Source of the DNA: Archaeoglobales archaeon
GTDB lineage: Archaea; Halobacteriota; Archaeoglobi; Archaeoglobales; Archaeoglobaceae
Direction: 5' to 3'
DNA length: 33,790 nucleotides
Assembly (NCBI GenBank): GCA_011605865.1
Contig: JAAOZI010000011.1
Location: 1-33,790, forward strand
Part shown: positions 1-7,335 of the stretch, in pieces
Numbering within the stretch: the first letter of the stretch is position 1
Layout of the letters: every line of letters starts with the position of its first letter
Program-made: the position numbers and the translations under genes
Notes under the pieces: generated by a model
The model's database searches: none
What the model saw: only the letters and a program-made list of their open reading frames with translations
Told to the model about the DNA's origin: nothing

Positions 1-1
1 A

Positions 2-421
2 CAAGAGAAGTACTCCTTTAGCAAGTACAACGCTTGGCGGAGGAGAAAAGGTATTCTGAGGAGAATCGGGCATTTCCACAGAAAAGCCTGCAACATCATA
101 GAAGATTGGGCAAAGAAGGTCTCGCGCGAGATAGCAGAGCTTGCCAAGCATCAGTACGCGGTCGCCAGAGAAGATCTGGGCTATAGGAAGCTCTCCTTTT
201 GGATCGACTGGCAGTGCGAGAAGCTAGGAGTCCCAATAATCCCAGTAGAGCCTGAGCACACGTCGTCCATTTGTCCCAACTGCAGTTCTAGACTAAAGGG
301 GAACGGCTACAGACGGTTCAAGTGTCCTAGGTGTGGCTTGGAGGAAGATAGAGATAGGATAGCAGTCTTGAATATTGAGAAGAGGGCTTTAAGGTTGTTG
401 GGCCTTTCTGGGGACCTCTGA
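2..421 (+). CDS. tnpB: TnpB (IS200/IS605 OrfB) nuclease, 3' part
   Basis: C-terminal part of an IS200/IS605-family TnpB, an RNA-guided nuclease; the 5' end lies outside the window. The frame is open from base 2 to the TGA at 419-421, 139 codons. Visible are the RuvC glutamate in AREDL, the zinc ribbon CPNC ... CPRCG, and the final RuvC aspartate region [12 protein letters not shown]. The stretch between EDL and the helix before the zinc ribbon ([17 protein letters not shown]) looks about 20 residues shorter than in TnpB proteins I know, so an internal deletion is possible. A structured right end follows directly. The family call is secure; whether the protein is active is unknown. Confidence 0.85.
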   Translation, partial: QEKYSFSKYNAWRRRKGILRRIGHFHRKACNIIEDWAKKVSREIAELAKHQYAVAREDLGYRKLSFWIDWQCEKLGVPIIPVEPEHTSSICPNCSSRLKGNGYRRFKCPRCGLEEDRDRIAVLNIEKRALRLLGLSGDL

Positions 422-505
422 CCGCCCCGACTGCCCCGCAGATGACAGATGTATTCCCGAACAGATGCGGGGAACCCTCGCCCTTCAGGGCGGGGAGGAA
501 GTCAG
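422..505 (+). mobile_element. IS200/IS605 right end, putative omega RNA scaffold
   Basis: GC-rich, hairpin-rich tail directly after the tnpB stop. One hairpin pairs TTCCC near 453 with GGGGAA near 469-474. A stronger one pairs the C-rich arm at 477-483 with the G-rich arm at 488-497 around a TTCA loop. The end GGGGAGGAAGTCAG at 492-505 is typical of right ends in this family. In TnpB systems the tnpB 3' end plus this right end gives the guide (omega) RNA, with the guide read from flanking DNA, here from about 506. The element boundary is inferred from the motif; there is no empty site to compare. Confidence 0.65.
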
Positions 506-605
506 ATTCATCAGTTTCCCCATCCATCAATTTTTGGGCATTTTTTGCAGGCCATTGAATTGTGTTCTGCGTTAAAATAATAAGTTTGTCTCTATTAGAG
601 TAATC

Positions 606-1397
606 ATGCTACCCGAAAGGGATAAGCTTATAAAAAAATGTGCTGAAGATTTGGTTGGATCTAAATACGCCGTTGCCTTCACCGGAGCAGGAATATCGAC
701 TGAAAGTGGTATCCCTGACTTTAGAGGTCCTTCGGGAATTTGGACACGAGATCCGGAGGCAGAAAGGAGATCCTATGAAATCTTTGGCAAATTCTTGAGG
801 AACCCAAAGGAATACTGGGAAGAAGCACTAAAATCCCCTTTATACGAAATTCTGGAAAAAGCCAGACCAAATCCTGCACACTACGCTTTGGCAGAGCTCG
901 AGAACATGGGAATTCTCAAAACAATAATCACTCAGAACATCGACGGACTGCACAAAAAAGCTGGAAGCAAAAACGTTCTGGAGTTCCACGGGGGCGTAGA
1001 TAAGCTCAGGTGTATACTGCGGATGCAGATTTCCAAAAGAAGAATTTCTGAATGAGATTGCAGAGAAGAGGGTTCCAATTTGCAAGAATTGCAAGGGCCC
1101 ACTAAAAATGGACGTTGTTCACTTTACCGAACCGATACCGAGGGACGTTTATGAACTGAGCTTTGCTGAAGCCGAAAAATGCGATTTAATGCTTGTATGC
1201 GGGACGTCAGCAGTAGTATATCCAGCTGCAGAGCTTCCCAGGATTGCAAAGAGATGCGGCGCAAAGGTTGTTGAAGTGAACCTCGAAGAACCCCTTTAAC
1301 AAGAGAAGGAGTTTCCGATTATATTATAAAAGGAAAAGCGGGTGAAATATTGCCGAAAATCGTTGAAGAGGTGAAAAATTTACGAAGGAAACAATAA
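606..1397 (+). pseudogene. Sirtuin NAD-dependent protein deacylase, two frameshifts
   Basis: Sir2-family gene read in three segments. The first frame (606 to about 1013) carries GAGISTESGIPDFRGPSGIW and the catalytic TQNIDGLH ... EFHGG. Near 1011-1016 it leaves frame just before the zinc site; the next frame continues with VYCGCRFPKEEFL, CKNCKGPLKMDVVHF and CGTSAVVYPAAELP. Near 1285-1293 a second shift is needed to read TREGVSDYIIKGKAGEILP to the TAA at 1395-1397. Losses of a GT in TGTGTATA and of an A in GAAGAAACCC would explain both. Restored, it is about 264 residues, normal for the family. A TATA-like element lies at 571-580. The neighbourhood is full of IS debris, so real decay is likely, but sequencing error cannot be excluded. 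Confidence 0.85.
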
Positions 1398-1401
1398 TTA
1401 G

Positions 1402-1572
1402 ACTTTACGGGTAGCTTCGGAACTTCTCGGCTCCGCCTTATACTACGCTAAGGGGGATCTGGCAGAGCTATGGGTTGGTGAAACTAATGAGCAAGCAATG
1501 AAGTTTTACGAGTTTAAAGGCTTTAGATTAGCGGGAAAGTATGGAAATGGGTTGGGATGGTCAAAAAGCTAA
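1402..1572 (+). pseudogene. GNAT acetyltransferase, C-terminal fragment
   Basis: Open frame of 56 codons right after a TAG at 1399-1401 and ending with TAA at 1570-1572. It reads like the C-terminal half of a GNAT N-acetyltransferase: SELLGSALYYAKGDLAELWV, then GETNEQAMKFYEFKGFRLAG, with the typical LWVxxxNxxAxxFYxxxGF pattern. The N-terminal half, including most of the acetyl-CoA site, is missing. It begins four bases after the sirtuin stop, which suggests a deletion joined the two genes. No start codon or ribosome site is evident. The original substrate cannot be told. Confidence 0.75.
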
Positions 1573-1935
1573 GTGGGCTACCCTGCCTTTAAAGGGGAGC
1601 CTCCGGCGTTAAGGGGGTTCTACGCCCCCTTCATCCCGGTTAGGGGAGAGAATGGAAGAAGATGATGGACAACGAGTTGCGGCAAAAAGGAAGTTTAACT
1701 ATAGGGCTAGCAATGATTCTATCCGCACTTCCTATATATACGATTGTAGTGCCCGCACTGCTAAGATTGGTAGGAGAACTATTCTTGCCGTGCCAGTTCT
1801 TTTTGTGTGTGCTCTGTTTGGTTTTGCAGTCCTGGGGACGAGGAGTTCTTCCAGAGGACTATGCGCTTTGAGGTTGTATCTAAATAGCGTATTGAATTCG
1901 TGAGCTTTGAATTCTCTCCAGCTGATATCCACGCA
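1573..1935 (-). mobile_element. Degenerate IS200/IS605-like element (right end and decayed orf)
   Basis: No intact gene is visible from 1573 to 1985. On the minus strand, 1573-1631 resembles the IS right end at 33628-33683: both share CTTAACG, CGGA, GCT and CCTTTAAAG blocks in the same order. It includes a clean hairpin, GGGGG at 1613-1617 paired with CCCCC at 1625-1629. Upstream on the same strand, 1640-1935, short frames with stops and frame changes remain (for example GTTIVYIGSADRIIASP), which may be a decayed transposase but match nothing I can name. A gene-free A/T-rich stretch with the next promoter follows. Confidence 0.5.
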
Positions 1936-1985
1936 AAAAATTGTTCCGGTAGAAAAAGATTTTTTAAAAATTAGAAATGCTTCTT

Positions 1986-2333
1986 ATGGCACTATACAGA
2001 TCTCTTGGACTAACTGCGAAAGCAGCGGCAATGGTATTGGCTGAGATAGTTTCTATGATCACGAGAAGACAAAGGGATGACGAAATGTTAAAGACTCTTT
2101 GTGAGAAATTTTCGGGCATCGAACTTGTTTTTGCATCCTATATTCTTGGCAGAATCGTGGGCATGAGCTACGCGATAAAAGATACAAACTCTGCAATAAC
2201 CATAATGGCTGATTTTAAGAGATATATTCAGATTCTGGAAGAAAAAGGCAAGGAAGAACTTCAGAGGGTTGTTGAAAAGGAGATTTTGGATGAGACGATT
2301 AAGGAAATAGAAAAAATCCGGGATGTGATCTAG
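1986..2333 (+). CDS. Hypothetical protein, 115 aa, helical
   Basis: I do not recognise this family. The start at 1977 is unlikely because the T/A box TTTTTAAAAA (1961-1970) would then lie only about 11 bases upstream; the ATG at 1986 (MALYRSLGLTAKAAA) or one further down suits a leaderless transcript better. The protein looks all-helical: a mildly hydrophobic N-terminal half (AAAMVLAEIVSMI, GIELVFASYILGRIVGMSYA), then a charged, possibly coiled-coil tail (QILEEKGKEELQRVV). No cysteines are arranged as a metal site and no catalytic motif is visible. It is followed by another unknown gene on the same strand, probably with its own promoter. Confidence 0.6.
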   Translation: MALYRSLGLTAKAAAMVLAEIVSMITRRQRDDEMLKTLCEKFSGIELVFASYILGRIVGMSYAIKDTNSAITIMADFKRYIQILEEKGKEELQRVVEKEILDETIKEIEKIRDVI

Positions 2334-2367
2334 GAAAACCTTTTTTAGATCTGGAAAGAGTATCGGT

Positions 2368-2637
2368 ATGCTTACGGAATATGCCGCAAAGGTTTTCTCA
2401 TCCTTTGAAAGGCTTAGCAAGATACTCGAAAGAGAGGGAGACGATTTGGTAATTTATGATGAACCCCTCAGGATTGTAATAAAAAAGGACAGGATTGAGT
2501 TTTATGTGGATGATGAATTTCATGGATTTGTAGACAAAAAAATGGAAAAACTGAGTGAGGAGGTTAAATTCGAGGCAGAAATGTGGTTAAGGGCATTGGC
2601 AAACCTGCAGTTCAAAAGGTTCAGTCTGAGGAAATAA
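2368..2637 (+). CDS. Hypothetical protein, 89 aa
   Basis: Not recognised. The sequence has a helical N-terminus (EYAAKVFSSFERLSKILERE), a beta-rich middle (DDLVIYDEPLRIVIKKDR, IEFYVDDEFHGFVD) and a helical basic tail (RALANLQFKRFSLRK). This suggests a small alpha/beta fold with no metal or catalytic motif. A T-rich box at 2340-2346 lies about 24 bases before the ATG, so the mRNA may be leaderless. The stop precedes the radical SAM start at 2640 by two bases, and the GAGG serving that gene lies inside this one, so the two are probably co-transcribed. Confidence 0.65.
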   Translation: MLTEYAAKVFSSFERLSKILEREGDDLVIYDEPLRIVIKKDRIEFYVDDEFHGFVDKKMEKLSEEVKFEAEMWLRALANLQFKRFSLRK

Positions 2638-2639
2638 AT

Positions 2640-3539
2640 ATGGAGCTACCTCCATTTCGCCCCCCGAGCGAAGCTTTTAGCTACCTAATAAGGGTTGTTA
2701 GAGGCTGCAACTGGAATAAATGCGCATTCTGTTCAATGTATAAGGGTTTATGCTTTGAACAAAGAAAAAAAGAGGAAATTTTGAAAGATATAGATCAAAT
2801 TCCGATCTTTTTCCCGAGATCGAAGAGCGCTTTTTTGGGCGACTCGAATCCGTTAATCCATAGAGATATTTTGGAAATTTTGAAGTACCTTAAGTCTAAA
2901 AGGCCGGAACTTGAAAGAATAACAGCGTATGCAAGGATAAAAACAATTGCGAACACACCAAAGGAGAAACTGGAGGCTCTCAGGGAAGCTGGGCTAACCA
3001 GACTTCATATGGGTTTGGAAAGTGGAGATGACGAAGTCCTCGAAATGGTCAGAAAAGGGATAAAGGCGGAAGATGCTATAAAAGCCGGAAGAAAGGCGAG
3101 GGAGTATTTTGAAATAACTTACTACGTAATCACGGGCCTTGGAGGTTCTGAGAGATCTGAAAAACATGCAAAGAATACGGCGAAAGTCATAAACGAGGCG
3201 AAACCGACTTTTGTAAGGATAAGAAATCTGACGATAACAAATCCGGAAATGGGCAGACTGGTAAAGCCTCTAAGTGCTGAAGAACAGCTTGAAGAGCTTA
3301 AAATACTTTTATCCGAAATAAGATCGGAAACGTATTTCACTTGCGATCATGTATCGAACTACATTTTTGCAAATGGGAGACCAATATTTACTGGGGTTCA
3401 TGGTAAAATTCCTGAAGAAAAGGATGAAATGCTGGAGATGATCGAAAGCACACTCGAAACTCTGATTGCGCTTAAAAAATCCGGGGCAAGGATTTTGACT
3501 AGTAACGAGATGTTCAGGCTGGGCCTAATTACTCTCTAA
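2640..3539 (+). CDS. Radical SAM protein, CX4CX2C type (COG1032-like)
   Basis: Radical SAM enzyme of 299 residues. The 4Fe-4S motif is C23-x4-C28-x2-C31 ([10 protein letters not shown]), not the usual CX3CX2C; this belongs to the group beginning PPSEAxSxLxRVxRGC-W--C-FC, also seen here. [10 protein letters not shown] and the later strand YYVITGLGG fit the SAM-binding barrel. The ATG at 2640 was chosen because the family N-terminus starts there and GAGG precedes it by about nine bases; a longer frame from 2583 adds nothing family-like. The substrate is unknown. It converges on the AMMECR1 gene and shares four bases with it. Confidence 0.85.
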   Translation: MELPPFRPPSEAFSYLIRVVRGCNWNKCAFCSMYKGLCFEQRKKEEILKDIDQIPIFFPRSKSAFLGDSNPLIHRDILEILKYLKSKRPELERITAYARIKTIANTPKEKLEALREAGLTRLHMGLESGDDEVLEMVRKGIKAEDAIKAGRKAREYFEITYYVITGLGGSERSEKHAKNTAKVINEAKPTFVRIRNLTITNPEMGRLVKPLSAEEQLEELKILLSEIRSETYFTCDHVSNYIFANGRPIFTGVHGKIPEEKDEMLEMIESTLETLIALKKSGARILTSNEMFRLGLITL

Positions 3540-4135
3540 ACACAACTTTTTATATCAACTTCAATGACGTCCCCTCCTGGTTCCACTTCTTTGAATATTT
3601 GTCCTTCGAATCTGTAAACTTCGGCCCCTGTCAGCCAGCAGTCCGGAGGAAGGCCGGCCTTCATGCAGGTCTGACTTAAAAACTCCTCCGAATCGAACCC
3701 GAACTCTACAGCAACCTGTGGGAGCAGAAGTCCTGAAAATAGCCCTTTTTTTACCAAAAGTCCGTGTTTCCCGATTTCAACAAACTTCGGAAGGTCCTGA
3801 GGCTTTGCATTTATCTTTTCGGGTTCGGTTAAAATTGTAATCTCTACAATTATCTCGTTCATCTCCCTTAGCCTTACCGGTTCGAAGCGCGGGTCGTCAA
3901 CTGCAGCGGAGATTGCAGACTCTATTATTGCCTCATCCAGCCTCTTTATTGGGTACGGGAACCCTATGCAACCTCTTAGCTCTCCGTGTTTGATTAAAGT
4001 TGTAAAAACTCCCCTTTTTTGTGAAAAAACCCCCTCCAGTCTTTCTTTTATAATTTTTCTGTTTGCCAGATATTCCTCGATTGCTTTTCTGGCGAGTTTT
4101 ACTGCCTTTCTACCTTCCTCCAGTGTTAGTCTCAT
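3536..4135 (-). CDS. AMMECR1 domain protein (AmmeMemoRadiSam protein A)
   Basis: Protein of 199 residues in the AMMECR1 family (TIGR00296), conserved in archaea and eukaryotes. The hallmark LRGCIGF is present, followed by [13 protein letters not shown] and the strand VEITILTEP. The length is normal. Its biochemical role is not settled; in many genomes it sits with a MEMO protein and a radical SAM protein. Here a radical SAM gene lies convergently at its 3' end, but of a different type from the COG1180-like one usually linked, and no MEMO gene is in the window. It is transcribed divergently from the ROK kinase and shares a palindromic TATA-like element with it. Confidence 0.9.
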   Translation of the reverse strand: MRLTLEEGRKAVKLARKAIEEYLANRKIIKERLEGVFSQKRGVFTTLIKHGELRGCIGFPYPIKRLDEAIIESAISAAVDDPRFEPVRLREMNEIIVEITILTEPEKINAKPQDLPKFVEIGKHGLLVKKGLFSGLLLPQVAVEFGFDSEEFLSQTCMKAGLPPDCWLTGAEVYRFEGQIFKEVEPGGDVIEVDIKSCV

Positions 4136-4149
4136 AAAGGTACAAAGGG

Positions 4150-4163
4150 TTTAATTAATTAAA
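4150..4163. promoter_or_regulatory. Palindromic TATA element between divergent genes
   Basis: TTTAATTAATTAAA is a perfect 14-base palindrome. Its centre (4156.5) is exactly 21.5 bases from the A of both start codons, 4135 on the minus strand and 4178 on the plus strand. Read either way it gives TTTAATTA, close to the archaeal TATA box, centred 24.5 bases from the start codon. Neither gene has a clear ribosome site, so both mRNAs are probably leaderless. Promoter function is inferred from position and sequence. Confidence 0.7.
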
Positions 4164-4177
4164 GACTTACTCGTTTT

Positions 4178-4924
4178 ATGATTTTGGGCATCGACATAGG
4201 CGGCACGAATACAGATGTAGTGGCAATGAAAGGAGACAATTTCGAGGTGATAGGGACCTTCAAAACCAAGGAATTTGATTTAAGGAAATTGAAGGTAGAA
4301 TACGAAGCAGTGGGGATAGGAATTGCGGTCTGGTTCAAAAGGGGCATAATTGTTGGCGCTCCCAATTTGGAGAAAATCCCCTTCATAGAGACGGAAAAGC
4401 CCAGAGTCCTTGAGAATGATGCTAAGTGTTTTGCTTATTATTCTGCAAAAATAACTGGAAAGAAGAACGTCCTTTCAATAACGGTTGGTACGGGTATAGG
4501 GACAGGAATTGTGATCGGCGGAAGTCTGTACAAGGGCGATGGCCTGGCAGGGGAGTTGGGCCACGTATTTGTTGGTGGGAGGAGAAGGTGCAAATGTGGC
4601 GGTTTTGGACATCTCGAATGCCATTTTAGTGGCTGGGCAATATCGGACATCAGAGAGAAAATAGAGAATGGAACAGTTTACAATACTAGGGGATTCAAAA
4701 TCTTCTGCAGATCAGTTGCAACTGCTGTAATGCTGCTGAATCCCGAAGTGGTAACATTTGGAGGGCGAATAGGTGGAAGACTTGATGAATCTGTTCTATG
4801 CTCTGAGATTTCGAAGTTCATCCCAGACGCCTTTATACCGGAGTTCAAGGTAGTAAAAGACGATTTCGCGGTTGCAAAGGGTGCGGCGATGCTTGCAAGA
4901 GATACACTCCAAAATAAATTTTAA
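4178..4924 (+). CDS. ROK-family sugar kinase
   Basis: ROK-family kinase, 248 residues, probably an ATP-dependent hexose or N-acylhexosamine kinase. It has the N-terminal phosphate loop DIGGTNT (6-12), catalytic Asp in LENDAK (D81), the TVGTGIGTGIV loop, GELGH (E126, H129) and a zinc site. The usual CxCGxxGCxE appears as CKCGGFGHLEC: Cys138 and Cys140 are kept, His145 stands where the third cysteine normally is, and Cys148 is close by. It is short for the family. The leaderless start follows the palindromic TATA element. An ABC exporter begins just after the stop and may be co-transcribed. The sugar specificity cannot be read. Confidence 0.85.
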   Translation: MILGIDIGGTNTDVVAMKGDNFEVIGTFKTKEFDLRKLKVEYEAVGIGIAVWFKRGIIVGAPNLEKIPFIETEKPRVLENDAKCFAYYSAKITGKKNVLSITVGTGIGTGIVIGGSLYKGDGLAGELGHVFVGGRRRCKCGGFGHLECHFSGWAISDIREKIENGTVYNTRGFKIFCRSVATAVMLLNPEVVTFGGRIGGRLDESVLCSEISKFIPDAFIPEFKVVKDDFAVAKGAAMLARDTLQNKF

Positions 4925-4939
4925 GTGAGGGTTCGACTT

Positions 4940-5860
4940 TTGTTTGTGCATGCAGTGGTATGCGAAGACGTCTGGATGATATATAAATCTTTAAAGAGTG
5001 AGAAAATCGCTTTGAAAGGAATCAATCTCAAAATACCGAAGGGGAAAATATTTGGTCTTCTCGGTCCGAATGGAGCTGGAAAAACTACTTTGATCTCTAT
5101 TATGGCAACCATTTTAAAGCAAACCAGAGGAAGGGTTGAGGTTCTCGGATTTGACTCTGTTAGGGATGCGAAGGAGATAAGGAAGAGAATAAACATAGCT
5201 AGTGGAAATCCGAATCTAATTTGGAGCTTGACCGTTTACGAAAATCTCCGTTACTACGCGATGCTATATGGGGTAAGAGATCGAAGGGTCGTTGAGAATT
5301 TGATAGATGAATTTGAACTTCGGGAGTTCAGAGATGTCGAATTTAACAGACTTTCGACTGGCAATAAACAGAAGCTATTATTGGCTAGAGCCTTTGTGAA
5401 TGATCCGGAATTGGTATTTCTGGATGAGCCGACAAAAGGACTCGATCCACCTGTAGCAAAGAGACTGAGGGAAAAGATAGCTGACATGCAGAGGGATTTG
5501 GGCATAAGCGTAGTTCTAACGACTCACTATATGAGCGAAGCCGAAATGCTTTGTGAGAGGATTGCCTTCATAAACAGGGGTGAAATAGTGGCGAATGGTA
5601 GTAAAGAGGAATTGAAGAGGATGTTGAAGATGAAGGATAAGATAACAATCGAGATAGATGCAGAAATTTCGATGCAGTTGCCATCGCTGGAAGGAGTATA
5701 CATGGTTGAAAGAGATGGAAAAAGCCTCTCCTTTTATGTGGACAGTGCTGAAAGGAGATTATGGGATGTTGCAAGCGAGGTTGCGAAGCTTGGAAGGATA
5801 AAGAATATAGTCGTAAGGGAAGTTGACCTGGAGGACGTTTTTAATGAGCTTGTCAAATGA
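4940..5860 (+). CDS. ABC-2 type transporter, ATP-binding subunit
   Basis: ATPase subunit of an ABC-2 exporter, about 300 residues. Walker A is GPNGAGKTT, the signature is LSTGNKQKL, Walker B is LVFLDEP followed by TKGLD, and the switch histidine is in TTHYM. The C-terminal extension of about 80 residues is usual for drug, lipid or polysaccharide exporters. There is no in-frame ATG near the 5' end. TTG at 4940 lies eight bases after GTGAGGG and is my preferred start; GTG at 4925, 4946 or 4955 are alternatives. The permease gene overlaps its 3' end by 17 bases. The substrate is unknown. Confidence 0.9.
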   Translation: MFVHAVVCEDVWMIYKSLKSEKIALKGINLKIPKGKIFGLLGPNGAGKTTLISIMATILKQTRGRVEVLGFDSVRDAKEIRKRINIASGNPNLIWSLTVYENLRYYAMLYGVRDRRVVENLIDEFELREFRDVEFNRLSTGNKQKLLLARAFVNDPELVFLDEPTKGLDPPVAKRLREKIADMQRDLGISVVLTTHYMSEAEMLCERIAFINRGEIVANGSKEELKRMLKMKDKITIEIDAEISMQLPSLEGVYMVERDGKSLSFYVDSAERRLWDVASEVAKLGRIKNIVVREVDLEDVFNELVK

Positions 5861-6635
5861 AGTTTGCAAAACGCTCGCATTCACCTATAGAAATTTTATA
5901 ATAACGAAAAGAAATTTCTTTACTATATTTGAAACTCTCTTCTGGCCAGTTCTGGGCCTAATCTCGGTAGGCCTTATGGGCATGTATTTAAACCTAGAAC
6001 AAGGCTATTTCGCGTTTATCCTCATAGGAGCGGTAACCCTGAGCGTACTCCAGGTTTCTCAGCTTGATGTCGCTTATGTTCTCCTTTTCGACATCTGGAG
6101 CAAGAGTCTGAGATACACGTTTGTCTCGCCAATAAGCAGTTGGAATATGATCCTGGGATCTTGGCTTTTCGGGATTACGAGGGGAATCGTGGCCTTTGCA
6201 ATCCTATTTTTTTCAAGCATGATCTTTTTTGGACTCAACTTGCTCATTCCTCCACCATTTCTCATCCTCTTTTTATTTGGTGTATTTCTTTCGGCCATGA
6301 TAATAGGGCTAATAACATGCTCTTTACTTCTAATCTTTGGATACAGAGCTGAGATATTTGCATGGACACTTTCTGCTATATTCATGCTCGTTTGTGGGAT
6401 ATACTATCCGGTTTCCTTACTTCCGGAAGTTGTGAGGTTTATCTCCTATTTAATACCCCTGACGCACTTTTTGGAATACTACAGAAGCTTTTACGGTTTT
6501 GAAACCTCCTTTGAAAATCCCTTGCTTTTGGGTTATGTACTAGCTCTACTTCAAGTTCTTTTTCTTTTCTTCTTATATTTTTGGGCATTCGATAGAGCGA
6601 GGAGTAGGGGAACGATAACTCAGTTTTCGGAATAG
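5844..6635 (+). CDS. ABC-2 type transporter, permease subunit
   Basis: Integral membrane protein of 263 residues with about six hydrophobic segments, including FWPVLGLISVGLMGMYL, FILIGAVTLSVL, LILFLFGVFLSAMIIGLITC, LSAIFMLVCGIYYPVSLLP and a C-terminal LALLQVLFLFFLYFW. The layout and the PVSLLP loop before the last helices fit ABC-2 permeases. The ATG at 5844 has GGAGG about ten bases upstream, inside the ATPase gene; a frame from 5823 is open but lacks such a site. It partners the preceding ATPase. The exported substrate is unknown. Confidence 0.9.
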   Translation: MSLSNEVCKTLAFTYRNFIITKRNFFTIFETLFWPVLGLISVGLMGMYLNLEQGYFAFILIGAVTLSVLQVSQLDVAYVLLFDIWSKSLRYTFVSPISSWNMILGSWLFGITRGIVAFAILFFSSMIFFGLNLLIPPPFLILFLFGVFLSAMIIGLITCSLLLIFGYRAEIFAWTLSAIFMLVCGIYYPVSLLPEVVRFISYLIPLTHFLEYYRSFYGFETSFENPLLLGYVLALLQVLFLFFLYFWAFDRARSRGTITQFSE

Positions 6636-6669
6636 CAAAATTCATATAGGTATTTCTCGAATGTCGTTC

Positions 6670-7335
6670 ATGAATTATCGAATTCTTTCAAAACCGAGCT
6701 ACAGTCTTTTGGAGCTTGAGCTTTCGGAGGGTGAAGAAGTCCTTGCCGAACCCGGGGCGATGGTATACATGAAAAACGTTGAGTTATCGCCAACGATGAG
6801 GGGGGGATTGTTGGGCGGCCTAAAAAGGGCGATGTTGGGTGGAGAATCATTTCTCGTCAACAGGTACATTTCGAAAGGCAAGGGACTTTTGGGTCTTGCG
6901 CCTCCATATCAGGGAGATATAACTGCGATAAAGCTTTCGGGCAGAATTTATGCACAGAGCGGAGCTTTTCTTGCATCTTCTCCCACTATAAACATAGACA
7001 TTAAATGGGGAGGGGCAAAAACCTTCTTTGCAGGTGAGGGCTTATTCTTACTGAGGCTTGAAGGATCCGGAGATCTCTTCCTTTCAGCCTTTGGGGGGAT
7101 AGAGATGCTAGATGTCGACGGAAAACTTGCTGTAGATACAGGACACATTGTTGCCTTTGAGGATTCCTTGGACTTCAGAGTTAGACCAGTTGGAGGGCTT
7201 AAAGCTACATTGTTGAGCGGAGAAGGATTGATTGCCGAATTCAGCGGAAAGGGAAGAGTTTGGATTCAGAGTAGATCTATTTCTGAGTATATAGGTTGGA
7301 TTTCCTCCTTATTGCCTTCCAGAGCTAGGCAATAA
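6670..7335 (+). CDS. AIM24/TIGR00266 family protein
   Basis: Protein of 221 residues from the AIM24 (TIGR00266) family, a beta-rich fold found in all domains and of uncertain function. Typical features are the opening YRILSKPSYSLLELEL, the EPGAMVYM motif, a glycine-rich stretch (RGGLLGGLKRAMLGGESF) and late strands such as DTGHIVAFE. Two ATGs are possible, 6661 and 6670; TTCATATA near 6641-6648 is about 25 bases before 6670, so 6670 is preferred as a leaderless start. It follows the ABC exporter on the same strand and overlaps the convergent phosphatidyltransferase gene by 27 bases. Confidence 0.88.
   Translation: MNYRILSKPSYSLLELELSEGEEVLAEPGAMVYMKNVELSPTMRGGLLGGLKRAMLGGESFLVNRYISKGKGLLGLAPPYQGDITAIKLSGRIYAQSGAFLASSPTINIDIKWGGAKTFFAGEGLFLLRLEGSGDLFLSAFGGIEMLDVDGKLAVDTGHIVAFEDSLDFRVRPVGGLKATLLSGEGLIAEFSGKGRVWIQSRSISEYIGWISSLLPSRARQ

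Noticed and set aside
327-530. Minus-strand open frame of 67 residues.
   Set aside because: It is antisense to the tnpB end and IS hairpin. It was useful only for showing peptide similarity to the DUF1284-like C-terminus.
1573-1650. GC-rich folded stretch considered as a tRNA or other structured RNA.
   Set aside because: No acceptor stem, anticodon arm or T-arm can be built, and the similarity to 33628-33683 identifies it as an IS end.
1662-1871. Plus-strand open frame for a hydrophobic 69-residue peptide.
   Set aside because: It lies in the decayed IS region, has no ribosome site, and its frame is not continued by any recognisable protein; better explained as the reverse of a degraded transposase.
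3886-3900. GGTTCGAA, resembling a tRNA T-arm.
   Set aside because: It lies within the conserved FEPVRL coding region of AMMECR1 with no tRNA-like arms around it.
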